A stretch of 56,389 nucleotides of DNA. Source: an uncultured Altererythrobacter sp. Its GTDB lineage: Bacteria > Pseudomonadota > Alphaproteobacteria > Sphingomonadales > Sphingomonadaceae. A program made the position numbers and the translations under genes. The notes under the pieces were generated by a model. That model was not told the DNA's origin, made no database searches, and was given only the letters and a program-made list of their open reading frames with translations. This document shows, one piece after another, positions 33,216 to 40,900 of this stretch. Within the stretch, counting starts at the first letter, position 1. Each line of letters begins with the position of its first letter. The stretch lies in NCBI GenBank assembly GCA_913056125.1, contig CAJXNC010000015.1, positions 1 to 56,389 on the forward strand, in the 5' to 3' direction.

Positions 33216-33656
33216 CTATAGTGCCATCCAGAGTAGAAACAGGCCGAATGCAAGTTCGCCCCAAGCGCGACCTTTAGCAGTCTCGAAGAATTCATCGGGA
33301 TCGGGTTTCGCTAGAACCTCGCCCACGGCTCCTTCTCCGGTATCAAGATTCGCGATTTGCCAGATGGCATGCGCGATGACGGCTCCGGCAACTATCAGGC
33401 CGATATAGAAGACTGCATCGTCCCGATCGGCGATGTACCAGCCTATCATTGCGCCTGCGATAGTCGGCCCGGCAATGGCTCTGACCGGACGAGGGAGCCA
33501 GTTGTCACCCTTCTTGTCGTCCACCGAATGCGAGGGCTGGTCGAGCGAAACGCGCTCAAGCAACCCAACCAGCGAAAGCAAGGTGGCGGTCAGCGCTCCC
33601 ACACCTGCCCCCGCTGCAACCATGCGGAGAATTTCCGGATCCAGGAATTCAAGCAT
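33216..33656 (-). CDS. Hypothetical membrane protein, 146 residues
   Basis: Four hydrophobic segments: about 11-33 (VAAAGAGVGALTATLLSLVGLL), 58-75, 80-100 and 132-146. A soluble loop around 35-57 carries KKGDNWLPRPVRA. No family is recognised. Three bases separate it from the 172-residue membrane gene upstream, so the two form an operon with nothing else in common that I can name. Confidence 0.7.
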   Translation of the reverse strand: MLEFLDPEILRMVAAGAGVGALTATLLSLVGLLERVSLDQPSHSVDDKKGDNWLPRPVRAIAGPTIAGAMIGWYIADRDDAVFYIGLIVAGAVIAHAIWQIANLDTGEGAVGEVLAKPDPDEFFETAKGRAWGELAFGLFLLWMAL

Positions 33657-33659
33657 CGG

Positions 33660-34178
33660 CTAGAGCACCCAAGCAAACAGCACGATGAGTCCGATTGCCA
33701 TGATTGCCCCGACAAACCCCCAGATTGCCTTATCGGGAATCTCAATTTCCGGAGGCCCTGAGAGCCCATGCTCCACGTCGATCACGTCGCGGTCTGGCGG
33801 GGCATTGAGTCTGTTCCACAGAAAGGCAATGATCCCGAAGGCGCCAAATGCGGCAAAGATGGTCAGTCCGACATCCCAGCCGAGGTAGCGCCCGAGGGCA
33901 AAACACGAGAGAAAACCGCCGAGCTCAAGCAGCAAGCCAGTGAGCCTTTCACGCAATGGCGACGCGTCCTCATCCGGCTCGAACCGCGCGATCTCCCATT
34001 CGTAATCGCGCTTCTCTTCAAGGCTCAGATAGGGGTCGCGATCCATGCGGCGTTGCAACCGCCATTTGAGAAATGAGGTTCGCGCAGTGCGGAAGCCTTC
34101 GACCGCAAGGACCAGTCCGAGCCCGGCGACGAACGGCCAGATGGCAAGATCCAGATCAGGGCCTAAAAACTGCTCCAC
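33660..34178 (-). CDS. Hypothetical membrane protein, 172 residues
   Basis: An N-terminal hydrophobic helix (about 11-29) is followed by a charged cytoplasmic loop (RRMDRDPYLSLEEKRDYEWEIARFEPDED), two central helices (about 85-120) and a C-terminal helix (about 152-172). No family is recognised. It is immediately upstream of the 146-residue membrane gene; both also lie between nrdB and the CHAT gene on the same strand. Confidence 0.7.
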   Translation of the reverse strand: MEQFLGPDLDLAIWPFVAGLGLVLAVEGFRTARTSFLKWRLQRRMDRDPYLSLEEKRDYEWEIARFEPDEDASPLRERLTGLLLELGGFLSCFALGRYLGWDVGLTIFAAFGAFGIIAFLWNRLNAPPDRDVIDVEHGLSGPPEIEIPDKAIWGFVGAIMAIGLIVLFAWVL

Positions 34179-34227
34179 GAGCGGAGCCTAAGTTACTGAG
34201 TTTGCCGGTCAAGCCGCTTGGCTTGGC

Positions 34228-34533
34228 CTAGTCGTCGCCCTTGCCGAGGCGGCGCGAGACTTCGAGCAGGATCAGGATCGGCGTCGCCCAGAGCCAGGTG
34301 AGCAATGCGGCCTCGCGCCAGCCGCCATTTTCGGGCAGGCGCATGGAGCAGCCATAGATCTCGAAGAAGGTCTCCGGCGTGCAGCTGGAAGGCCAGAAGG
34401 CACCCCAATAGAGGTAGACGCCAAGCGCGAACCAGCCGATCTGCGACACATAGAGTGCGAGATAGCGGGTCACCTTGACCTCGCCATACCCGTAATGGGT
34501 CGGGAAACGCTTGGATCCGTGGCTTCTGCTCAT
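34228..34533 (-). CDS. Hypothetical membrane protein, 101 residues
   Basis: Two hydrophobic segments (about 25-45, LALYVSQIGWFALGVYLYWGAF, and 73-92) with a periplasmic loop holding two Cys (SSCTPETFFEIYGCSM) that may pair. The ATG at 34533 is chosen because the frame above it overlaps the end of the CHAT gene. No family is recognised. Confidence 0.65.
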   Translation of the reverse strand: MSRSHGSKRFPTHYGYGEVKVTRYLALYVSQIGWFALGVYLYWGAFWPSSCTPETFFEIYGCSMRLPENGGWREAALLTWLWATPILILLEVSRRLGKGDD

Positions 34534-34604
34534 GCGCGGGAGCACTAGCGCGAAAATGGTTAATACTTTGCTGTCAGGCGAGGGTTTTTGGCAGGTAAAC
34601 CGCG

Positions 34605-37412
34605 TCAATTCTCGAGGATGACGAAGGGTGCCCAGATCGCCGGATGCGCGGCATCGGGAATGTCGCTGCGCTCCATCAGCGCAAGCTGCGCCTGGCGCAA
34701 GGCCTCGGCCCGCCCTGCTCCGCCCGCCGCGCGGCGCACCGTCTCCACGCTGAGGAAGGCGGCGGCATCGTCGCGCACGCGCCAGTGGCTGAGCATGAGG
34801 CTGCGCGCGCCGGCCTGGGTGAAGGCACGGGCGAGGCCCGAATAGAGCGGCGCCCCTGCACCGTCCCCGGCCGAGGTTTCGCAAGCGGACAAGATCACCC
34901 AATCGGCATCGAGCTTGAGCGCGGCAATCTCGCTCGCGGTCAGCAATCCGTCGCCGTCCTTGCGCGCCTCGTCCTCGGGCGTGAGCAGCAGGGCGGGCTC
35001 GGACAGTCCGGGCAGTTCGCCGCCAACCAGGCCATGCGTGGCAAAGGCGATCACGCCGAAGCGGTCGAGCTGTTGCGCGGCAAGCCGGCTTTCGGTGGCA
35101 TCGCCTTCGGCCAGGATCAGCTTCTCCGCCGTGCCCAGCGCATCGGCAATATCGACCAGTTCCTGCCTCGCGCCGGGAAGCAGCGGCAGGTCGGCGCCCC
35201 CGGCCGAGCGGTCGGGCAGCTCCGCGACAAACGAGGGGAAGCGCATGGGCGCGCCCACGCCAAGGAAGCCTTTGTCGGCCAACCTCGTTTCGCCCGTGGA
35301 ACTCCTCGAGGAATCGGCCCAGATACCGATCGAATGCGTGCGCAGCAGCCAGGGCGCATCCTGCGGTGCGGCAGGGTCCGCCTCGCCTGCCAGCAAGAGA
35401 GCGGGCGACACGCGGGCGAGATATCCGCTGGCAGGAAAAAGCAGGTGGTCGGCATCGCCCAGAGCAGCGCGCGCATCGCCGGCGAAGACGGTGTCGAACA
35501 GCTTGTGCGCCGCGCCGTAATCGAAGGCGCCGGTGAACTGCGCGCTTTCGCGCACGCGGGCGGCCAGCTGGCCCAGCTCTTCGGGCGCGATCATCCGTTC
35601 GCCCCAGCGCACATCGCCGGCGGAGATGGCCAGCGTCACCGCGCGATCGGGCAGCGCGACGGGCAGGACGAGCATCTCGCCTTCGCCCAGCCGTGCCTGC
35701 AATTGTCCCAGCGTCGCGATCTCCGGGCGGGCCAGCGCAACGAATTCGGGGAAGGAGCCGAGCAGTTCCCGCTGCGCTTCCGCAGCAGTGTTCCGCGCCT
35801 CGGCAATTCGGGCCAGCAGGTCACGCAAATCGCCGCCTTCGGCCTGCAGGCGCGAGACTTCGGTTTCCAGTGCCGCCACTTCGCTGCGAGCCGCCTCCAG
35901 CCGCTCGACGCTTTCGCCAAGGCCGCGGCTACGCGCGATCGAGGCGGCGGCAATGCGCGCATTGGGCACGGCGAGTTCGGACAGGAGGAAGAGCTGCGCG
36001 GCGTGGACCGCGTCTTCCATCGCACCCGCCGACAATGCGATGGAGACATAGTCGGCAAAGGCGGCGGGCAGCACTTCGGACAGGGCCACTTTGTCGGTTT
36101 CGCTGGCGACGAGATCGAGCATCTGCGCCTCGAACAGGCCGGCCGCTTCGCGCGCAGCAGGCAGCGCTTCGTCGCCCCGGCCGAGATCGGCAAGGATGCG
36201 CGCGCGGATCAGCCGGGCGGTGAGGATTTCGCTATGGCCTTCGGGCAGGCCCGCTTCGAGCAGGACAAGCCCGTCATCGGCCAGCGCCAGAGCCTGTTCC
36301 GCCTCACCGCTCCGGGCAAGATGGTCGGCCAGCTGCACCTTGCCGGATCCGATATGGTAGTCTTCCGGCTGCAAATCCCTCTCGAGCAGGTCCACGCCGC
36401 GGCGAGCCACGGCCACGGCGTCTGCGATCCGCCCCTGCCGCGCGATGACGCGGGCCAAATTGGTCTGCGCGATGCCCCGGCGATAGGGCTGGCTGCGCAT
36501 GTCCATCCGGTCAGCCAGTTCGGCGGCGGCGCGGAAAATGCCTTCCGCATCGGCATATTTGCCGCGCAGTTCAAGCGAACGGCCGAGCATGGACATCGGA
36601 TCGTAGAGATTGTCCGCATCGCCGCTATGCAGGCTGCGCTCAAGATCCAGATGGCGGCGAATGACCGGCTCGGCCTCGGCATAGCGGCCATAACGCAGGA
36701 GCACGGCATAGGTGCTGTTGAGCACATTGCCCATCTTGGGGTGATCGTCCGGCAGGTAGGCGATGGCATGGTCGCGCGCGAGTTGCATGGCTTCGAGCGT
36801 GTCCGGCCGCTCGAGATAGAATTTCAGCGCCCCGCAGGAGCTGGCATCGTTGACCACCATGGCATGGTCGGGCTCGGGCGCCTGCAGGCCGTAATCGCGC
36901 GCGCCGCAATAGGCGGCTTCGGCTCCGGCAAGGTCGTTGCGGGCAAAGGCGATGCCGCCGCGCACATTCTGCACCAAAGCGAGGTCCTTCATGCCCGCCG
37001 GTCCGCGCGCCTCGGCCAGTTGCTGCGCACGGTCGGCCCAGGCAATCGCGTCGTCGATGCGGTCGAGCTCGATCAGCAGCAGCGCACCGTAACCGAGCAG
37101 TTCTGCCTCGAAATCCGGGCTTTGCGGCAATGAGGCGATGAGCGCCTGCGCCGCCTCGACATTGGCCCAACCCTCGGCATAATCGCCGGTATAGTAGCGC
37201 GCGATGGCAAGGCCCAATTGCACCTGCGCGTGCATTGCGGGCGGAGCATCCTCCGGCAGCGAAGCCGCGAAATCCTGCCATGCGGCAAGCTGCGGTTCGG
37301 GCGCAGAAAGCCGGTCACGCGCCAGCATGTCTTCGAGCGTGATATCCTGCGCGCAAACAGCTTGCGGCAGCAGCACAGCTGCCAGCATGGCCAGACCTGT
37401 CGGAAATTTCAC
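34605..37412 (-). CDS. Secreted TPR-CHAT domain protein (caspase-like protease)
   Basis: A protein of about 935 residues. A signal peptide (LAMLAAVLLPQAVCAQ) directs it to the periplasm or envelope. Residues of roughly 30-420 form tetratricopeptide repeats (for example ANVEAAQALI, RIDDAIAWADRAQQLAEA, GRYAEAEPVIRRHLDLERSL). A coiled-coil-rich stretch follows (about 490-560), then a C-terminal CHAT domain. The predicted catalytic dyad is intact: His near 793 in FATHG and Cys near 844 in SACETSAG. CHAT proteins are relatives of caspases and separase, and some are effectors of defence systems; the secreted TPR form of unknown substrate is common in sphingomonads. The start is a GTG with GGGG upstream; a TTG four codons earlier is possible. 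Confidence 0.9.
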   Translation of the reverse strand: MKFPTGLAMLAAVLLPQAVCAQDITLEDMLARDRLSAPEPQLAAWQDFAASLPEDAPPAMHAQVQLGLAIARYYTGDYAEGWANVEAAQALIASLPQSPDFEAELLGYGALLLIELDRIDDAIAWADRAQQLAEARGPAGMKDLALVQNVRGGIAFARNDLAGAEAAYCGARDYGLQAPEPDHAMVVNDASSCGALKFYLERPDTLEAMQLARDHAIAYLPDDHPKMGNVLNSTYAVLLRYGRYAEAEPVIRRHLDLERSLHSGDADNLYDPMSMLGRSLELRGKYADAEGIFRAAAELADRMDMRSQPYRRGIAQTNLARVIARQGRIADAVAVARRGVDLLERDLQPEDYHIGSGKVQLADHLARSGEAEQALALADDGLVLLEAGLPEGHSEILTARLIRARILADLGRGDEALPAAREAAGLFEAQMLDLVASETDKVALSEVLPAAFADYVSIALSAGAMEDAVHAAQLFLLSELAVPNARIAAASIARSRGLGESVERLEAARSEVAALETEVSRLQAEGGDLRDLLARIAEARNTAAEAQRELLGSFPEFVALARPEIATLGQLQARLGEGEMLVLPVALPDRAVTLAISAGDVRWGERMIAPEELGQLAARVRESAQFTGAFDYGAAHKLFDTVFAGDARAALGDADHLLFPASGYLARVSPALLLAGEADPAAPQDAPWLLRTHSIGIWADSSRSSTGETRLADKGFLGVGAPMRFPSFVAELPDRSAGGADLPLLPGARQELVDIADALGTAEKLILAEGDATESRLAAQQLDRFGVIAFATHGLVGGELPGLSEPALLLTPEDEARKDGDGLLTASEIAALKLDADWVILSACETSAGDGAGAPLYSGLARAFTQAGARSLMLSHWRVRDDAAAFLSVETVRRAAGGAGRAEALRQAQLALMERSDIPDAAHPAIWAPFVILEN

Positions 37413-37501
37413 CGCGAACCCCAAGTCCCTGCAGTTATCCCTCGCTCGGTTGCGAGGTTAGAATGAAACCGCAGAGCGAGGCCAGCGAAAAGCGGGCAAT
37501 T

Positions 37502-37801
37502 TCAGCCGCCGCGGCCTTTCTTCGAGCCGAAGAAGCTGCCGCCGCCGAGAACGGTAATGCCGAGGAAGAAGCCGAAATCGTACCAGCCGCCCGTATTGGG
37601 AACGGCATAAACGGCGATATCCTGGTCGAAGAGCGAACCGATCCAGGCCCAGGGGAAGACGAAGCCATGCCACAGGCCCCACCAGAAGCCGGGAATCTCG
37701 CGGCCATGCGCCACGCCCGCATCGATCTGGTTCGCGCAGGCCGAGAGCAGCAGCGTCAGCCCGATAGCGGTGACAACAGTAGTGATAGTCCGGCGATTCA
37801 T
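37502..37801 (-). CDS. Small lipoprotein with C-terminal membrane segment
   Basis: A 99-residue protein. The N-terminus has a lipobox LSAC (Cys near 22). The mature part includes REIPGFWWGLWHGFVFPWAWIGSLFDQDIAVYAVPNTGGWYDFGFFLGI and a Gly-rich end (LGGGSFFGSKKGRGG). I recognise the pattern FWWGLWHG...PF as common in uncharacterised bacterial lipoproteins, with no known function. A good promoter lies upstream at 37828-37855. Confidence 0.75.
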   Translation of the reverse strand: MNRRTITTVVTAIGLTLLLSACANQIDAGVAHGREIPGFWWGLWHGFVFPWAWIGSLFDQDIAVYAVPNTGGWYDFGFFLGITVLGGGSFFGSKKGRGG

Positions 37802-37815
37802 ATGTCTTCCCCCAA

Positions 37816-37855
37816 GGTGTGTGAGTTGTATAACACACCAAAGGCATCATCGCAA
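37816..37855 (-). promoter_or_regulatory. Promoter with overlapping inverted repeat
   Basis: On the minus strand a -35 TTGCGA (37850-37855) and a -10 TTATAC (37828-37833) are 16 bp apart, directly upstream of the lipoprotein start at 37801. An inverted repeat GGTGTGT (37816-37822) and ACACACC (37833-37839) overlaps the -10, which would suit a repressor. Confidence 0.5.
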
Positions 37856-37872
37856 TATACTGGCGCCAAACG

Positions 37873-37899
37873 AAAAACGGCGACCCTTGAGGCCGCCGT
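37873..37899 (-). terminator. Intrinsic terminator of nrdA
   Basis: On the minus strand ACGGCGGCC-TCAA-GGGTCGCCGT forms a stable hairpin followed by TTTTT. It lies 23 bases after the nrdA stop codon, so the downstream lipoprotein uses its own promoter. Confidence 0.85.
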
Positions 37900-37922
37900 C
37901 ATCGTTCGGGAATTGAAGCGCC

Positions 37923-39983
37923 TTACTGACAGGCGAGGCATTCCTCGTAATCGGTCTGTTCGCCGGCATTGAGCTCGAACTTGGTCGCGTCCTTGGTGTT
38001 GTCCGCTTCCACGCCGCCGGCAAAGCCCGCGCGCTGCACCGACTTCGAGCGCAGGTAATAGAGCGACTTGATGCCCTTCTCCCACGCCTGGAAGTGCAGC
38101 ATCATCAGGTCCCACTTGTCGACATCGGCCGGGATGAAGAGGTTCAGGCTCTGCGCCTGGTCGATGAAGGGCGCACGGTCCGCCGCGAATTCGAGCAGCC
38201 AGCGCTGATCGATCTCGAAGCTGGTCTTGAAGGCGGCCTTTTCCTCCGGCGTCAGGAAATCGAGATGCTGGACGCTGCCGCCCTTCTCGAGGATCGAGTT
38301 CCAGATATTGGTCGAGTTCTTGCTCTTCTTGTCGAGCAGCTTTTCGAGGTACGGGTTCTTGACCACGAAACTGCCGGATAGCGTCTTGTGGGTGTAAATG
38401 TTGGCCGGGATCGGCTCGATGCAGGCGCTGGTGCCGCCGCAAATGATGGAGATCGAAGCGGTCGGCGCAATCGCCATCTTGCAGCTGAAGCGCTCCATCG
38501 CGCCCATTTCCTCGGCATCGGGGCAGGGGCCGCGCTCCTTGGCGAGCATCATCGATGCCTCGTTTGCCTTGGCATTGATGTGCTTGAACATCTTCAAATT
38601 CCACACCTTGGCCATCGGGCTTTCGAAACCGATGCCCTTGGACTGGAGGAAGGAGTGGAAGCCCATCACGCCCATGCCGACCGAACGCTCCCGCTCGGCA
38701 GAGTACTTGGCACGCGCCATCTCGTCCGGGGCGCGGTCGATATAGTCCTGCAGGACATTGTCGAGGAAGCGCATGACATCTTCGATGAACTGCTTGTCGC
38801 CTTCCCACTCTTCCCACTTTTCGAGGTTGAGCGAGGACAGGCAGCACACCGCCGTGCGATCATTGCCAAGATGGTCGATGCCGGTCGGCAGGGTAATTTC
38901 ACTGCACAAATTGGAGGTCGAGACCTTGAGGCCCAGTTCGCGGTGATGCTTGGGCATCATGCGGTTCACCGTGTCGTTGAACACGATGTAGGGCTCGCCC
39001 GTGGCAAGGCGCGTTTCGACCAGCTTCTGGAACAGCGAGCGGGCATTGACCTTGCCGCGGACAGACCCGTCCTTCGGGCTCTTGAGCTCGAATTCCTCGC
39101 CATTGCGGACCGCTTCCATGAACTCGTCGGTCAGCAGCACGCCGTGATGCAGGTTCAGCGCCTTGCGGTTGAAGTCGCCCGAGGGTTTACGGATCTCGAG
39201 GAACTCCTCGATCTCGGGATGCGAGATATCGAGGTAGCAGGCGGCCGAACCGCGCCGCAGCGAGCCCTGCGAAATCGCCAGGGTGAGCGAATCCATGACG
39301 CGCACGAAGGGAATGATGCCGCTGGTCTTGCCGTTGAGGCCGACCGGCTCGCCAATCCCGCGGACATTGCCCCAATAGGTACCGATGCCGCCGCCGCGCG
39401 AGGCCAGCCAGACATTCTCGTTCCAGGTGCCGACAATGCCTTCCAGGCTGTCATCGACCGAGTTGAGATAGCAGGAGATCGGCAGGCCGCGATTGGTACC
39501 GCCATTGGACAGTACCGGGGTCGCCGGCATGAACCACAGGCTGGAAATGTAGTCGTAAAGACGCTGTGCATGCTCCTGGTCGTCGGCATAGGCATCGGCG
39601 ACGCGGGCAAACAGGTCCTGGTATGTCTCGTTGGGCAGCAAATAGCGGTCGGTCAGCGTTTCCTTGCCGAATTCGGTGAGGTTCGCATCGCGCGACGCAT
39701 CGGTGACGATATTGAAACGGCGATCATTGACCTTCTTGGAACCCGAAGTGGGCTTGGTGGATTCCTGGGCTGCAACCTTTGCCGCCTCCGCCAGCGCCTC
39801 GGCAGCAGCTTCTGCTACCAATTCCTCGCTGCCTGCATCCTTCTTTTCCATCGTCACCGCCTTTTCGGAGTCGGCCTTCGGGCTCTTCGCCTTGCTCGTA
39901 CTGCTATTCTTTGTGGTTCGAGCTTCGGTGCTTTCGGTCGTGTCCAGTCCCATTGCCGCTTCGTCCGTATTCCTGAATTCCAT
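37923..39983 (-). CDS. nrdA: Ribonucleotide reductase subunit alpha (class Ia)
   Basis: A 686-residue catalytic subunit converting ribonucleotides to deoxyribonucleotides. Active-site residues are visible: ISCYLNSVDD (first redox Cys), NLCSEITLP (radical Cys, with Asn and Glu), AVCCLSSLN (second redox Cys) and the C-terminal relay pair in ECLACQ. The first 95 or so residues are unusual: a low-complexity Thr/Ser/Lys/Ala/Glu stretch (for example TESTEARTTKNSSTSKAKS) precedes NDRRFNIVTDASRDANLTEF. I see no ATP-cone in front of the reductase fold, so overall activity control by dATP may be missing or different. The ATG at 39983 is chosen; the frame continues 27 codons upstream without family support. 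Confidence 0.95.
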   Translation of the reverse strand: MEFRNTDEAAMGLDTTESTEARTTKNSSTSKAKSPKADSEKAVTMEKKDAGSEELVAEAAAEALAEAAKVAAQESTKPTSGSKKVNDRRFNIVTDASRDANLTEFGKETLTDRYLLPNETYQDLFARVADAYADDQEHAQRLYDYISSLWFMPATPVLSNGGTNRGLPISCYLNSVDDSLEGIVGTWNENVWLASRGGGIGTYWGNVRGIGEPVGLNGKTSGIIPFVRVMDSLTLAISQGSLRRGSAACYLDISHPEIEEFLEIRKPSGDFNRKALNLHHGVLLTDEFMEAVRNGEEFELKSPKDGSVRGKVNARSLFQKLVETRLATGEPYIVFNDTVNRMMPKHHRELGLKVSTSNLCSEITLPTGIDHLGNDRTAVCCLSSLNLEKWEEWEGDKQFIEDVMRFLDNVLQDYIDRAPDEMARAKYSAERERSVGMGVMGFHSFLQSKGIGFESPMAKVWNLKMFKHINAKANEASMMLAKERGPCPDAEEMGAMERFSCKMAIAPTASISIICGGTSACIEPIPANIYTHKTLSGSFVVKNPYLEKLLDKKSKNSTNIWNSILEKGGSVQHLDFLTPEEKAAFKTSFEIDQRWLLEFAADRAPFIDQAQSLNLFIPADVDKWDLMMLHFQAWEKGIKSLYYLRSKSVQRAGFAGGVEADNTKDATKFELNAGEQTDYEECLACQ

Positions 39984-40194
39984 AGTAGCGCCCGTCCCCG
40001 ATCTCGTTCCTGTACGGCCCATGTGACCGCCCCGATGTTCCGCATGTGTTCGATTCGGCAACAAGCGTTCAGCCTATCGAATTCCATGCGTCGGCGGTGA
40101 AAAACTTATCCCCCGCCTGCCCACAGGCAGCGGCCGAAACAATATCCGACAAGAGACTCGGAACCCGTTGCGCGATCTCCTCGCGACATGTCCT

Positions 40195-40246
40195 GAATCT
40201 AGGTCTTGTGGGTATCCCCTGCAACCGTGCCACTACAGATAGTGAA
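40195..40246 (-). promoter_or_regulatory. Possible pair of NrdR boxes upstream of nrdA
   Basis: CCACTACAGATAGTGA (40230-40245) and a weaker AATCTAGGTCTTGTGG (about 40196-40211) fit the NrdR consensus acaCwAtATaTwgTgt in their CTA...G half-sites. Their centres are about 34 bp apart, a little more than the usual three turns. They lie 210-260 bp upstream of the nrdA start in the 554-bp gap 39984-40537, in which I find no gene. Confidence 0.4.
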
Positions 40247-40410
40247 TCGGACGGAGTCGGTACGCAAGAGGGTTAAGGACGATTTACTGCCCCCCGCCAT
40301 GGATTCTTAGTGGTGTATGACACATGCAATACGCCGCGACGCGTGGGAAAAGCTTGGCTCGCGCGGTGCGCAAGCCCCTCAATCGATCTGCGGAAAAAAA
40401 TCTGTGCAGT

Positions 40411-40424
40411 TTCACGATCGTGAA
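40411..40424. promoter_or_regulatory. Perfect 14-bp palindrome
   Basis: TTCACGATCGTGAA is fully symmetric and looks like a dimer-binding operator. It lies between nrdA and the small membrane gene at 40538, about 114 bp upstream of the latter. The bound regulator is unknown. Confidence 0.45.
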
Positions 40425-40537
40425 TCAAAAGAATCGCGGCTCGCAAGATTGCTGCGCAAAGTGACTCCCCGAGTTGCGGGACTGGACCGTGCGGGCCTAG
40501 AAGGAGTAAAGCCAGTGGCCGAGGATGGAGGCATTTC

Positions 40538-40762
40538 ATGATCGCATTGCTCAAGGCGATTCCCTTCGGAATCTTCCTCACCATCGTGGTCTGCCTGTTC
40601 ATGGGTTCGGGCGGCGCCGGTAGTGGCGGCATGCTTAACATCCGCCACTTCGACATCGACATCAACGAGCTCAATCTCGACTTCAGGCTCTACTGGTCCT
40701 GGGTATTGTTCATCGGCGCAACATTCCTTGCCTGGGTTCTGCTGCTGATGATGGGCGATTAG
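40538..40762 (+). CDS. Small two-helix membrane protein
   Basis: A 74-residue protein. Hydrophobic segments at about 3-23 and 52-72 flank a loop with Gly-rich (GSGGAGSGGM) and Asp/Asn-rich (RHFDIDINELNLDFRL) parts. No family is recognised. The frame has typical high-GC third positions and ends just before a hairpin repeat. Confidence 0.65.
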   Translation: MIALLKAIPFGIFLTIVVCLFMGSGGAGSGGMLNIRHFDIDINELNLDFRLYWSWVLFIGATFLAWVLLLMMGD

Positions 40763-40772
40763 GGTCAGTTGT

Positions 40773-40860
40773 TTGCGAATGCGCATCCGCGCATTCGTCC
40801 TCGCCAGACAGGCAGGCAAGCTGCGGACGGCCTTGCAGGTGGCCTTTGGCTTTCGCGACG
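40773..40860. repeat. Convergent-intergenic hairpin repeat, copy 2 (inverted)
   Basis: This is the reverse complement of the repeat at 3921-4006. The perfect hairpin is CGAATGCGC-ATCC-GCGCATTCG (40776-40797), followed by TCCTCGCCAGACAGGCAGGCAAGCTGC. It lies between the ends of the small membrane gene and the methyltransferase gene, which converge. Confidence 0.8.
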
Positions 40861-40900
40861 AACCGAAGCTCGCCGCTCAGCGGGTGCCAGATAGCATCAC

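Noticed and set aside
34644-37133. 829-residue plus-strand open frame opposite the CHAT gene
   Set aside because: It is an antisense shadow created by GC-rich third positions. It has no recognisable domain, while the minus strand has a complete signal-TPR-CHAT protein.
38388-40100. 570-residue plus-strand frame opposite nrdA
   Set aside because: It is exactly antisense to the conserved nrdA reading frame; the His/Asp/Arg-rich composition is typical of such shadows.
40316-40336. An NrdR box at GTGTATGACACAT
   Set aside because: It is symmetric over only four bases per side and lacks the CTA...TAG half-sites; the site at 40230-40245 is better.
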